A stretch of DNA of 64,000 nt from JAGLCW01 sp964422555 (GCA_964422555.1 CAYRBR010000002.1:1-64000), one strand, 5' to 3'. Positions 44,367 to 53,816 are shown, numbered from the stretch's first letter. The notes: generated by a model from the sequence alone, not told the origin. Numbers and translations: made by a program.

Positions 44367-45824
44367 TTAACGTGAAGATGTAACAACTTCAACCTTTCCA
44401 TTTTCCTCTATCCCCTGAACTACTGCTCCATCCTTTTTCATTTGAACAAGTAAATCAACTACATTTTGAGTAATAATCTCGCCAGGGCAGACAAATGGAA
44501 TACCAGGAGGATAAGGGGCAATAATTCTCTTTGAAATATGTCCATCAGCATGTTCGAATGGGATTAACTTAAAATCCATATTAAAAGCTTCAGCAGGAGT
44601 GAACACCTGATAGGGTATTCTAGGGATACGAATAAACTGTTTCATGTTTGTTTTCCCTTTATTTTCCATAAACCATCGCATTGCATCTACTAAAATGTCG
44701 ATATCTTCTTTCGTAGTTCCCCCGGTAATAAGCGAAAGAATATTGTTTAAAGCCGAAAGTTCAATCTCAATATTAAACTTACTATTAAGCATATGCTCCA
44801 CTTCAAAACCAGAATGAAACATGGGATTTGTTAAAATACCCAGTTTTGTTGAATCCCATTCAATAATGCCAGATTTTCCAATAATATTCTCTGAAATGAA
44901 TCGTAGACCATTAATTTTTCTCAATTCTTCTCTTGCATAAGTTGCGGTTTCAAGTGCTTTGGTCCATATATCTACTCCATGATGAGACATCATTTTTCTG
45001 CAAGCATCTATCGACATCATAAGTAAATAGTTTGGTGAAGAAGACTGAAGCATTGCCAGTATAGAAGACAGTCTATCAATATCTATTCTGTTACCGTTGA
45101 CGTGAAGAAGAGCAGTCTGGGTTAAAGCTGGTAGAGATTTATGTGTCGACTGTGTGATCATATCAGCACCACGTTGAATAGATGAGGTAGGTAAATCGGG
45201 ATGGAAGGGGAAGTGGGCACCATGCGCTTCATCAACCAAAACAATCAAGTCATTTTCGTGGGCAATTCTAATAAGCTCCATCATATTTTGTGCCATACCG
45301 TAATAGTTGGGTGAAGTCAGAAGAACAGCTTTTGCATCAGGATTCTCATCAATAGCATCCTGTAAAGTTTGAGGTAAAACCCCTGCCATAATCTGGTACT
45401 CAGGAATCATCTCAGGTTGAATCCAAATAGGAGTAATATTGCCTATTGTGATCCCACCAATGGCACATCGATGGGAATTTCTTTGAACAATCAATTTTTC
45501 ACCTGGTTTAACAGCTGTCAGGATCATAGACATAACTCCCACTGTGCTACCATTAACTAGAAAAAAAGTTTGTTCAGCACCAAATGCTGATGCAGCCAAT
45601 TCTTGGGAAGCCTTTAAAACACCTTCCGCTTTATGTAAATAATCGACTCCCTCAACCTCTGTTAAGTCATATAAGAAGAAATTGTTTTTAACAACTTCTT
45701 CTAAACTCTCTGGAATTATTCTAGCTCTGGCATGCCCAGGCATGTGGAATGCAGTTCTATTTTTGTTAACATATTTTTGTACAGCATCAATAAAAGGTGT
45801 CTCGAATTGAGAATACTTTTTCAT
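44367..45824 (-). CDS. Orn/Lys/Arg decarboxylase family enzyme
   Basis: The 485-residue PLP enzyme has the fold-type I decarboxylase signatures FFLVNGSTVGVMSMI, SPNYYGMA, VDEAHGAHF and the cofactor lysine in STHKSLPAL. It resembles Firmicute YaaO/SpeA-type arginine or lysine decarboxylases without the N-terminal response-regulator-like domain of the E. coli enzymes. It would make a polyamine precursor or consume cytoplasmic protons; substrate is not determined. It overlaps gatB by 4 bases and precedes the ATPase genes. Confidence 0.9.
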   Translation of the reverse strand: MKKYSQFETPFIDAVQKYVNKNRTAFHMPGHARARIIPESLEEVVKNNFFLYDLTEVEGVDYLHKAEGVLKASQELAASAFGAEQTFFLVNGSTVGVMSMILTAVKPGEKLIVQRNSHRCAIGGITIGNITPIWIQPEMIPEYQIMAGVLPQTLQDAIDENPDAKAVLLTSPNYYGMAQNMMELIRIAHENDLIVLVDEAHGAHFPFHPDLPTSSIQRGADMITQSTHKSLPALTQTALLHVNGNRIDIDRLSSILAMLQSSSPNYLLMMSIDACRKMMSHHGVDIWTKALETATYAREELRKINGLRFISENIIGKSGIIEWDSTKLGILTNPMFHSGFEVEHMLNSKFNIEIELSALNNILSLITGGTTKEDIDILVDAMRWFMENKGKTNMKQFIRIPRIPYQVFTPAEAFNMDFKLIPFEHADGHISKRIIAPYPPGIPFVCPGEIITQNVVDLLVQMKKDGAVVQGIEENGKVEVVTSSR

Positions 45825-47233
45825 TCACTAAGTACCTCCATTAAAATTTTATTTAGAATTTTGGGATTCCCTTTTCCCTTCGTTTTTTTCATACATTGCC
45901 CCATAAACAAACCAAAAAGCTTTTTGTTGCCAGCCTTATATCTTTCAACCTCTTTTTCATTTTCACGCAATACCTCTATTACTGTTTCTTTTAATGCGTT
46001 TTCATCTGTTACTTGTAGAAGTCCTTTTTCTTGAACTATAACAGAAGGATTCTTTTTTGTTTCAATGACTTCCTCAAATACAGTTTTCGCAATTGTTCCA
46101 GAAATTGTACCTTTTTTTATCAATGATAAAAGATCAGTTAACTGGGAAGGTTGAATTCCTACTTCATTTATAGAGCAATTCTTTTTATTCATACATTTCA
46201 TAATTTCAGAGGATATCCAATTAGCAATGAGTTTTGCATCCTCAAAATGAGAAAGGCATTCATCAAAATATTGCAGTGTTTCAGGATTTTCAGTCATCAA
46301 TGAAATATCGTACTCCGATAGATTGTAATTATCTTTTAAACGTTTACATGCTTGATGAGGTAATTCGGGCATTTGGGATACTGTATTTGTAATCATTTCT
46401 TCTGTTACAAACAAAGAGTGTAAATCTGGTTCTGGAAAATATCGATAATCAGACTTAGAGTCTTTTATTCGCATGGTTACAGTTTCACCCTTCGATTCAT
46501 CCCAGGTTCTTGTTTCAGAAAAAATATTCTCATGCTTGTTTAGACAATCATCTTGGCGTTCAATTTCATATTTAATCGCTCGAACAACAGCTCGAAATGA
46601 ATTTAAATTCTTAACTTCAACCTTTTGACCTAAAGATCCATCGGGATTGTCTAAAGAAACATTCACGTCACACCGAAGCGCTCCTTCTTCCATTTTTCCA
46701 GTAGATATTCCAAGGTACATAACAAGTTGCTGCAGTTTTTCAAGGAATAAACCAGCATCTTCTGGTTTTTTTATACAAGGAGCAGTTACTACCTCTAAAA
46801 GTGGAACTCCACAGCGATTGTAGTTTATTAGGGTTTTCTTTGATTCATTCTCATGAATCATCTTAGCCGAATCTTCCTCCACGTGAACTCTTTCTATTTG
46901 AACACTAGACTCGCCCACAACCAAGTAACCATTTGATATTAGTGGAATTGTATCTTGTGTTATCTGGTATCCTTTTGGCATATCAGGATAAAAGTAATTT
47001 TTTCTTGAAAAATCTGATATCAAATTCACAGTCCCATTCAGAGTTTTACCTAAGAGGATTCCCATTTCTACAGCCTTTTTATTTGGAACTGGTAGTGCTC
47101 CTGGATAACCCATACAAACAGGGCATACGTTTGTGTTTGGTAAATCTCCAAAACTAGCTTTACAGCGACAAAACATCTTCGTTTCAGTTAATAATTGTAG
47201 GTGTATTTCAAGACCTATAGTGGGTTGTCGCAT
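45821..47233 (-). CDS. gatB: Asp/Glu-tRNA amidotransferase subunit B
   Basis: GatB phosphorylates the mischarged Glu-tRNA(Gln) or Asp-tRNA(Asn) and binds the tRNA. Of 470 residues, IGLEIHLQLLTETKMFC, the paired CxC/CxxC zinc site (CRC, CPVC) and PDMPKGYQITQ are diagnostic; the C-terminal YqeY-like tail domain ends in LFGLFMGQCMKKTKGKGNP. It overlaps gatA by 19 bases. Confidence 0.97.
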   Translation of the reverse strand: MRQPTIGLEIHLQLLTETKMFCRCKASFGDLPNTNVCPVCMGYPGALPVPNKKAVEMGILLGKTLNGTVNLISDFSRKNYFYPDMPKGYQITQDTIPLISNGYLVVGESSVQIERVHVEEDSAKMIHENESKKTLINYNRCGVPLLEVVTAPCIKKPEDAGLFLEKLQQLVMYLGISTGKMEEGALRCDVNVSLDNPDGSLGQKVEVKNLNSFRAVVRAIKYEIERQDDCLNKHENIFSETRTWDESKGETVTMRIKDSKSDYRYFPEPDLHSLFVTEEMITNTVSQMPELPHQACKRLKDNYNLSEYDISLMTENPETLQYFDECLSHFEDAKLIANWISSEIMKCMNKKNCSINEVGIQPSQLTDLLSLIKKGTISGTIAKTVFEEVIETKKNPSVIVQEKGLLQVTDENALKETVIEVLRENEKEVERYKAGNKKLFGLFMGQCMKKTKGKGNPKILNKILMEVLSE

Positions 47234-48642
47234 TTCAATTCCTCCTGTAAATCGATTGCTACTTTTCGAAGTGTTTTTTCAGAAAAGCGAGGACCCATAA
47301 TTTGCATCCCAACGGAAAAACCATCATTCGTAGTACCGGTTGGTATAGATATTGCTGGCATACCGGCTATAGCTGCAGGTATTGTCAAGTAATCTGAGTA
47401 GTACATTTCTAGAGGATCTTTCTTTTCTCCAAATTTAAATGGCAGATGCAACGAAGTAGGTAAAACTAAAAACTGACATTTTGTGAAAATGGCTTCCAAT
47501 TCTTTTGCAATAATTTCTTTAGCATATAATGCTTGTTTATAATAATTTCCCTCAAATTCTTTCGAGAGAATAAAAGTACCCAAAAGTATTCTGCGTTTCA
47601 CTTCCATTCCAAATCCTTCACTTCTTGTTTTAGTAAAAGACTCATTGGATGTTTTTCCATTTATCTGTAATCCATATTTTATACCGTCAAAACGAGCCAA
47701 ATTAGAAGATGCTTCGGAATCAGCTATTATGTGATAAGCAGCCATTGAACAATCAAGGGTTTTCAAGTTAAAATCTGTTTTTGTATATTTCTCTTCTAGG
47801 ATTCGTATCACTTTCTCATAGGTTTTTTTTACGGTTGGATCCATATCCAATTTTTCAATACAAGTAGCTGTGGCGAAAGAGTTAATTTTTCCTTCACGAG
47901 GTATTGTGTCCCACTCTTCCAGAGACGATGTGGAATCACTTGAATCATGACCTGAAATGACTTGTAACATCGTGAAAGCATCTTCTACATTTGATGCTAT
48001 AGGTCCTATTTGGTCTAAAGTAGAGCAAAAGCTAATCATCCCGAACCGCGATACAAACCCATAAGTAGGTCTAATCCCTACTACACCACAAAAACTTGCT
48101 GGTTGTCGAATAGACCCACCCGTGTCAGTACCAAGAGAAACTGGAGAAAATCCCATTCTTACGCACGCGGCTGAACCACCAGAAGAACCCCCAGGAGCAT
48201 ATTCATGGTTAATTGGATTAAGAGTGGGATAAAATGCTGAGGTTTCAGTTGAAGATCCCATTGCAAATTCATCCATGTTTGCTTTCCCAATAATAATCCC
48301 TCCAGCCTGCTGAATTCTCTTTACAACAGTAGCATCATACGGAGAGATATAGTTTTTTAGAATTTTGGAAGCAGCTGTTGTGGGCAACGACTTAACATTA
48401 ATGTTATCTTTAATGACTACGGGTACGCCTAGTAAAGGTTTTCGCTGAAGTTCTTCAGAACTAAGATGGTCTGGAAACGTATTAATAAATTCTTCAAGGT
48501 TGTCAATTTTTTTGTTAATAAAAGCATGGATCATGGGTTCATTTAAAGCAATGTTACTGATTAATTTGTTCATTAACTCCACATAATCCTTTTTTCCGTT
48601 GAGAAGACTATTCTGAATTTCTTGAATAGAAATCATGCTCAT
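47215..48642 (-). CDS. gatA: Asp/Glu-tRNA amidotransferase subunit A
   Basis: GatA is the amidase that releases ammonia from glutamine. The Ser-Ser-Lys triad is visible as K in GVPVVIKDNI, and the two serines in the amidase signature PGGSSGGSAA and in GTDTGGSIRQPAS. The 475-residue length is normal. It overlaps gatC by 4 bases. The presence of GatCAB indicates indirect Gln-tRNA or Asn-tRNA formation. Confidence 0.97.
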   Translation of the reverse strand: MSMISIQEIQNSLLNGKKDYVELMNKLISNIALNEPMIHAFINKKIDNLEEFINTFPDHLSSEELQRKPLLGVPVVIKDNINVKSLPTTAASKILKNYISPYDATVVKRIQQAGGIIIGKANMDEFAMGSSTETSAFYPTLNPINHEYAPGGSSGGSAACVRMGFSPVSLGTDTGGSIRQPASFCGVVGIRPTYGFVSRFGMISFCSTLDQIGPIASNVEDAFTMLQVISGHDSSDSTSSLEEWDTIPREGKINSFATATCIEKLDMDPTVKKTYEKVIRILEEKYTKTDFNLKTLDCSMAAYHIIADSEASSNLARFDGIKYGLQINGKTSNESFTKTRSEGFGMEVKRRILLGTFILSKEFEGNYYKQALYAKEIIAKELEAIFTKCQFLVLPTSLHLPFKFGEKKDPLEMYYSDYLTIPAAIAGMPAISIPTGTTNDGFSVGMQIMGPRFSEKTLRKVAIDLQEELKCDNPL

Positions 48643-48941
48643 TTTTTTACCCCCTGATAATTTATAACAGGTGATAATACAAATTTCCCCTCTTTTAATG
48701 GAACATTGTTTTCCATCTCTTCAACATTTTTAAATATTGTAGCTTTATCTTCTTGTAGAAAAGTTTCGTGTCTAGTAAAATCTGCTTTGGCAACAGTCAA
48801 GTTTCTTATCTGATCGAATAAATCAGCAATCGAGTTTAGCTGATTCAGTAATTCGTCTTTCTCCTCTAAGCTTAAGCTAATAGCTGCTTTCTCACAAAGC
48901 AATACCAGAGACTCTTTATCAATTTTCACCTTATTCCCCAC
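48639..48941 (-). CDS. gatC: Asp/Glu-tRNA amidotransferase subunit C
   Basis: A 100-residue stabilising subunit that wraps around GatA. The helix LLCEKAAISLSLEEKDELLNQLNSI and the later TRHETFLQEDK region match the family. It overlaps ackA by 11 and gatA by 4 bases. Confidence 0.93.
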   Translation of the reverse strand: MGNKVKIDKESLVLLCEKAAISLSLEEKDELLNQLNSIADLFDQIRNLTVAKADFTRHETFLQEDKATIFKNVEEMENNVPLKEGKFVLSPVINYQGVKK

Positions 48942-50130
48942 AGAGCATCACCGCATCTCTAGCAATCATAATTTCTTCATCTGTAAAAATAATATAAACC
49001 TTCACCTTTGAATCGTCTGTTGATATTTCCCTAGAAACCCTTGCATGGGGAAAGTTTCTATCATCATCAAGCTCAATGCCAAGGAATTCCATATTCTTCA
49101 TACTAGTTTCTCTTACTTCTTCTGTATTTTCTCCTACTCCTCCGCAGAACACAACAGCATCAAGCCCATTCATCTCTGCAGCATAAGCACCAACAAATCT
49201 TTTTACCTGATAGGAAAGTATATCCAGCGATAAAAGACATCGTTCATGATTTTCTTTTGCTTTCTGGGTAACATCTCGAAGGTCTGAAGAAATACCAGAA
49301 ACTCCCAAAAAACCAGATTCTTTATTCATTACTTTATCCACTTCTTCAACAGAAAGAGAAAAATTCTTTTGCAAGTACAAAGGAATTGCAGGATCAATAT
49401 CCCCACATCTTGTTCCCATTTCAACACCCGAAAGAGGAGTGAAACCCATGCTTGTATCGAATGATTTACCTTTGTTAACCGCACAAATTGAGCTCCCGTT
49501 TCCCAAATGACAAGTAACAATTCTCAATTCTTCAAGGGGTTTCTTTATCCATTTGGCACATTCTTGCGAAACATATCTGTGTGAAGTACCGTGAAAACCA
49601 TATTTTCGTATTCTTCCCGTCTCATAATACTTATACGGTAAAGGGTAAATATAGTTCTGAGAAGGGATTGTCTGGTGAAACGCGGTGTCAAAAACTGCAA
49701 CTTGAGGTGTTCCTGGCATTAATTTTTCACAAGCTTTTATCCCTTCAAGATTCGCTGGATTATGTAATGGGGCTAAGGGAATACACAATTCAATCTCATC
49801 CATTACTTCTTTGGTAATTATCACTGAATCATCGAATTTTTCTCCACCATGAACAACTCGATGCCCCACCACATCAATTTCTTCAACATTCTGAATAACA
49901 CCATGGTTTATATCTGATAAATGTTTAAACAGAAGATCTAATCCATCAGTATGCGTCGGTATTGGGGGAGACTTTTTTATTGCATCCCCTTTGTGATTTT
50001 TATATTTGAAACCACCTTCATCCATTCCTATTCTTTCAACGATTCCACTGGCCAAAACTTCTTCTTTTGCCATTTCGTAAAATTTGTACTTAATAGATGA
50101 ACTACCACAGTTTAATACCAATACCTTCAT
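48931..50130 (-). CDS. ackA: Acetate kinase
   Basis: Acetate kinase forms acetate and ATP from acetyl phosphate, the last step of PFOR-based fermentation. The 399-residue protein starts VLVLNCGSSSIKYKF and contains DTAFHQTIP, CHLGNGSSI and VVHGGEKFDDS, all family signatures. GGAGG precedes the ATG. It is the first gene of a compact minus-strand run reaching to atpD. No phosphotransacetylase gene is in the window. Confidence 0.97.
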   Translation of the reverse strand: MKVLVLNCGSSSIKYKFYEMAKEEVLASGIVERIGMDEGGFKYKNHKGDAIKKSPPIPTHTDGLDLLFKHLSDINHGVIQNVEEIDVVGHRVVHGGEKFDDSVIITKEVMDEIELCIPLAPLHNPANLEGIKACEKLMPGTPQVAVFDTAFHQTIPSQNYIYPLPYKYYETGRIRKYGFHGTSHRYVSQECAKWIKKPLEELRIVTCHLGNGSSICAVNKGKSFDTSMGFTPLSGVEMGTRCGDIDPAIPLYLQKNFSLSVEEVDKVMNKESGFLGVSGISSDLRDVTQKAKENHERCLLSLDILSYQVKRFVGAYAAEMNGLDAVVFCGGVGENTEEVRETSMKNMEFLGIELDDDRNFPHARVSREISTDDSKVKVYIIFTDEEIMIARDAVMLCGE

Positions 50131-50200
50131 TGAGTCCTCCGTATAAAAAATATAATCACAAATTTAGTTTACATGATAATTTTCTTTTTTTTTGTCTTTT

Positions 50201-50219
50201 TTCGTTACTCTTTCGTTAC
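50201..50219. repeat. Short direct repeat upstream of the peroxiredoxin promoter
   Basis: TTCGTTAC occurs at 50201-50208 and 50212-50219, with a period of 11 bases, about one helical turn. It lies between ackA and the peroxiredoxin gene, just upstream of the -35 box, where a regulator could bind. Function is unknown. Confidence 0.4.
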
Positions 50220-50236
50220 AGTTTGCAAAACACACT

Positions 50237-50264
50237 TTGTAAAAGCCTAATAGTAGAGTATAAT
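50237..50264 (+). promoter_or_regulatory. Promoter of the peroxiredoxin pair
   Basis: A perfect -10 box TATAAT (50259-50264) is preceded at 16 bases by TTGTAA (50237-50242), four of six to the -35 consensus. It lies 35 bases before the ATG at 50300. Confidence 0.7.
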
Positions 50265-50299
50265 AGTACCATAACATCATGCTAGCAAAGGAGGAAATT

Positions 50300-50806
50300 A
50301 TGTCGAAGAAAATACCTACCATTCATATTGGAAAAAGCGCACCCGAGTTCTCTTTGATGAATCAAGAACACAAAACAGTTTCATTATCTGATTTCCAGGG
50401 CAAATGGGTTGTTTTATTTTTTTACCCTAAGAATAATACTCCCTCATGTACCAGATTAATCAAATACCTATCAACCAACCAAGATCATTTTGAAAATAAA
50501 AATGCTGTTATAGTTGGAATTAGTCGAAATACACCAAAAAGCCATAGTAATTTCATCCAAAAGAACAATTTTACTTGCATGTTATTAAGTGATCCAAATC
50601 GTGAAGCAATATTAAAATATCAAGCATGGGGAAAGAAAAGACTTTTAGACCAAACCCACGTTGGAGTGAAAAGAACAACTTACATTATCGATCCCAAGGG
50701 AATAGTCAGATACAAATATACAAATATTCGAATCGCAAGTCACGCAGAAGAGATTCTAACTGAGATTGAGAAATTACAGTCACTCCCAGGAGAACATATT
50801 TCTTGA
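50300..50806 (+). CDS. bcp: Peroxiredoxin of the Bcp/PrxQ type
   Basis: The 168-residue protein reduces peroxides with a thiol. The peroxidatic Cys is C50 in YPKNNTPSCTRL, the family's PxxxTPxC site. The usual PrxQ resolving Cys five residues later is absent, but another cysteine occurs in NNFTCMLLS and could serve. VGVKRTTYIIDPKG holds the conserved Arg region. The ATG at 50300 follows AAAGGAGG; an earlier in-frame ATG at 50279 lies before that site and is rejected. The next gene overlaps by 4 bases. Confidence 0.92.
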   Translation: MSKKIPTIHIGKSAPEFSLMNQEHKTVSLSDFQGKWVVLFFYPKNNTPSCTRLIKYLSTNQDHFENKNAVIVGISRNTPKSHSNFIQKNNFTCMLLSDPNREAILKYQAWGKKRLLDQTHVGVKRTTYIIDPKGIVRYKYTNIRIASHAEEILTEIEKLQSLPGEHIS

Positions 50807-51279
50807 CTATTAAATCGAAAACTCAGTTAGGTTTTATGCCTTCCTTTTTCCATGAAACACAGGATTCCCTTTTCACTGATAAGCAACTAAGTTATCCATT
50901 TCATTTTTTCTTTATCATCGTAAGCATCAAATCTCGAAAAGACAGATTTTTATTGCATTCTATCAACGATTTACGAAAGGATTTTAAAAAAGCATATCCA
51001 TCTTTAGAGCAACATATCCATTTCTTTTGTATGAGCAGTGACACACCTGAAACTCTTAGAAAGAAAAAATATCCAGAAATATCGTTTTTTGAAATCCTTT
51101 CAAATTCTGACAATCGATTTTTTCAAAATCTATCTGCTCTTCGGGAATTTAACAAATTTAACATCAAAGCATCAGAACCAATCCGGTATTCCTATCTATT
51201 TGATTCTCAAAGAAAGATCCTTTCCCGTTGGGATCCAGGATTTCTCCCTTCTCCCTTAGACTTATTCGAAAATCTGTAA
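50803..51279 (+). CDS. Degenerate peroxiredoxin-like protein without peroxidatic cysteine
   Basis: The 158-residue protein starts at a TTG overlapping the preceding stop. It can be laid over the Bcp protein before it: HFFFIIVSIKSRKDRF for VLFFYPKNNTPSC, HIHFFCMSSDTPETLRKK for VIVGISRNTPKSHSNF, EILSNSDNRFFQNL for LLSDPNREAILK and YSYLFDSQRKIL for TYIIDPKGIV. The peroxidatic Cys and its TPxC surroundings are lost; the only cysteine sits in another strand. It is probably a non-catalytic partner of the active peroxiredoxin. The alignment is by eye. Confidence 0.65.
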   Translation: MTIKSKTQLGFMPSFFHETQDSLFTDKQLSYPFHFFFIIVSIKSRKDRFLLHSINDLRKDFKKAYPSLEQHIHFFCMSSDTPETLRKKKYPEISFFEILSNSDNRFFQNLSALREFNKFNIKASEPIRYSYLFDSQRKILSRWDPGFLPSPLDLFENL

Positions 51280-51375
51280 TTTCATACAATTTCTTTCCAA
51301 TCACTTTTGGAGGTTTTCTCAATTTTTTTATTCAATCGCTAAATTATTGGGAAAAATAAATAAGAGGAGTGAACT

Positions 51376-51975
51376 ATGTTTAAGAAAAAAAAGCAACACA
51401 ACGATAAACAAAGTACAGATGGCTACTACATAGAGAACATAAATAATGATTATGCAGAATTAGCAATTGAGCTGAAAGATACTATTGAAGCCAACAATTC
51501 GCTTGTGCAGGAAATGAATCATATTCGTTTTAGTGCAAGAAGAGATAGAGAAAATGAAAAATGTTCACTGATTGCAAAAATATCGTCGCATTTACTCCAG
51601 GTTCAGGATAATCTTGAAAGAATTTATAAAGCTTCCGAAAACAGTAGCAATATCGAGTCCATTCACAAAGGTATAGAAATGGTTATAAAAGAACTGGATA
51701 AATCAATTATCGAAATGAATCTAAGTAAAATTGATTGTATAGGAAAACCTTTTAATCCCTTGAATCAGGAAATAGGAGGAATGACCTCATTGCATGATTT
51801 TGAAGATGATGTTGTTGTTGACGTTCTTCGATCAGGCTATGAATTCGATGGAAAAGTAATTCGACCCTCTCTTGTTGTTGTAAACAAAAAACCTTTGCAA
51901 AAAAATGACAAGGATGGGAATAATAGTACTACAGAAAAAGAAACTCTACAGGAGGATAATATATGTCAAAAATAA
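51376..51975 (+). CDS. grpE: Nucleotide-exchange factor GrpE
   Basis: GrpE releases ADP from DnaK. The 199-residue protein has an N-terminal acidic coiled coil, the core HIRFSARRDRENEKCSLIAKI and a C-terminal beta domain (GKPFNPLNQEIGGM and VVDVLRSGYEFDGKVIRPSLVVV). GAGGAG precedes the start. No CIRCE operator is recognised in the 96 bases upstream. It overlaps dnaK by 13 bases. Confidence 0.94.
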   Translation: MFKKKKQHNDKQSTDGYYIENINNDYAELAIELKDTIEANNSLVQEMNHIRFSARRDRENEKCSLIAKISSHLLQVQDNLERIYKASENSSNIESIHKGIEMVIKELDKSIIEMNLSKIDCIGKPFNPLNQEIGGMTSLHDFEDDVVVDVLRSGYEFDGKVIRPSLVVVNKKPLQKNDKDGNNSTTEKETLQEDNICQK

Positions 51976-53816
51976 TCGGAATTGATTTAGGTACTTCTAA
52001 TTCTGCAGCTGCAGTAATGATAGGAGGAAAACCAACTATCATCCCAGCCGCTGAAGGTACTAGCGTTGGAGGAAAAACGACTCCATCGTATGTTTGTTTT
52101 ACTAAAGATGGACAAATGCTAGTTGGTGAACCCGCCAGAAGGCAGGCAGCATTAAATCCAGACGGCACAATCTCTAGTGTTAAAAGATTAATGGGGACGA
52201 AAGAAAAAGTTCATGTATTCGACAAAGAATACACTCCTCAACAAATATCTGCTTTCATTTTACAAAAGATAAAGAAAGACGCTGAAGCTTACCTCGGAGA
52301 AGCAATCAGCAAAGCTGTAATTACAGTTCCAGCATATTTCAACGATGATCAACGTCAAGCTACGAAAGATGCCGGTTCAATCGCGGGGTTAGAAGTAGTG
52401 AGACTTGTTAATGAACCAACTGCAGCTGCCTTTGCCTATGGATTAGAAAAATCTGATGAAAATATGAAAATTATGGTTGTGGATCTTGGTGGCGGAACAC
52501 TCGATGTAACAATTATGGATTACGGTAGTGGTGTATTTGAAGTTTCCTCTACCTCTGGAGATACCCATCTCGGCGGAACCGACATGGACAAAGCTCTCTT
52601 TGATTTTGTATGTGGTGAGTTTAAAAAAGACTCCGGAATTGACCTTTCAAATGACAGATCCATTCACTATAGACTTTATGAAGCTGTTGAAAAGGCAAAA
52701 ATTGAGTTATCTACTACACTTGAAACTGAAATTAATCTCCCATTTATCACAGTTGATTCCAATAATACACCTCAACATTTAAACATCAAGATAACACGTT
52801 CAAAACTTGAACAGCTTGTCAAACCTATTGTAGATAAGATTAATACTCCAATGGAACAATCTCTTAACGATGCAGGACTGAATCCCACCAAAATTGATAA
52901 AATAATTTTAGTTGGTGGTCCAACCCGTATGCCTATAGTTCAAAAAGCGATTGAAGATTTTATGGGAAAGAAAATTGAACGAGGTATTGATCCAATGGAA
53001 TGTGTTTCCATGGGCGCTGCGATCCAAGGTGGTATCATCACAGGAGATGTAAAAAATGTTGTTTTAGTTGACGTTACACCTCTTTCGTTAGGTATTGAAA
53101 CGTTGGGTGGTATCTGTACAAAAATGATTGATCGTAACTCACCGGTACCAACTTCGAAATCCCAGATCTTCTCCACAGCTGCTGATAATCAAAATAGCGT
53201 TGAAGTACATGTGTTACAGGGTGAACGAAGTATGGCTTCCGATAATGTTTCTTTGGGTAAATTTATTTTGGACGGCATAGCTCCAGCTCCAAGAGGTGTT
53301 CCTCAGGTAGAAGTTACATTTGCTATTGACGCAAATGGTATACTGACTGTTACTGCTAAAGATAAAGCAACAAACAAAGAACAGCATATTACTATTACAA
53401 ATGCAAACAAACTTTCAGATGAAGAAATTGAAAAAATGAAAAAGCAAGCTGATGAATTTGCAGAACAAGATAAAAAACGAGCTGAAGATATTGAAATCAG
53501 AAATAGAGCCGACTCACTAGTATACTCTGCCAGAAAAAGTCTCAAAGATCTAGAAGACAAAGCTGACAAAAATGATTTAGAAGAAGCAAATAAAAAGATC
53601 GACGATCTTGAAAAAGCTTTAAAAGATAACATGAATGGAGAAGAACTAAATAAACTTATGGACGAAGTTTCCCAAGCAATTAGTAAAGTGGGTGAAAAAA
53701 TCTATCAGCAGGAACAAACTGCTAATGAAGCATCCACCGAAGAATCTTCTAACAACACTTCAGATTCCAACGACTCAGGTAATGATTCTACCGAAGGTCA
53801 AGCTAAAGAAGTCTAA
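51963..53816 (+). CDS. dnaK: Chaperone DnaK (Hsp70)
   Basis: A 617-residue Hsp70. IGIDLGTSNSAAAVM, VVDLGGGTLDVTIMD and LVGGPTRMP are the nucleotide-binding motifs; the substrate-binding domain (TPLSLGIETLGG, KSQIFSTAADNQ) and an Asn/Ser/Asp-rich C-terminus follow. After VKRLMGT the sequence goes directly on to YTPQQISA, so the about 24-residue insertion of Gram-negative DnaKs is missing. AGGAGG precedes the ATG. dnaJ follows after 23 bases. Confidence 0.98.
   Translation: MSKIIGIDLGTSNSAAAVMIGGKPTIIPAAEGTSVGGKTTPSYVCFTKDGQMLVGEPARRQAALNPDGTISSVKRLMGTKEKVHVFDKEYTPQQISAFILQKIKKDAEAYLGEAISKAVITVPAYFNDDQRQATKDAGSIAGLEVVRLVNEPTAAAFAYGLEKSDENMKIMVVDLGGGTLDVTIMDYGSGVFEVSSTSGDTHLGGTDMDKALFDFVCGEFKKDSGIDLSNDRSIHYRLYEAVEKAKIELSTTLETEINLPFITVDSNNTPQHLNIKITRSKLEQLVKPIVDKINTPMEQSLNDAGLNPTKIDKIILVGGPTRMPIVQKAIEDFMGKKIERGIDPMECVSMGAAIQGGIITGDVKNVVLVDVTPLSLGIETLGGICTKMIDRNSPVPTSKSQIFSTAADNQNSVEVHVLQGERSMASDNVSLGKFILDGIAPAPRGVPQVEVTFAIDANGILTVTAKDKATNKEQHITITNANKLSDEEIEKMKKQADEFAEQDKKRAEDIEIRNRADSLVYSARKSLKDLEDKADKNDLEEANKKIDDLEKALKDNMNGEELNKLMDEVSQAISKVGEKIYQQEQTANEASTEESSNNTSDSNDSGNDSTEGQAKEV

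Noticed and set aside
51280..51375. CIRCE operator before grpE
   Set aside because: No TTAGCACTC/GAGTGCTAA inverted repeat can be found in the gap.
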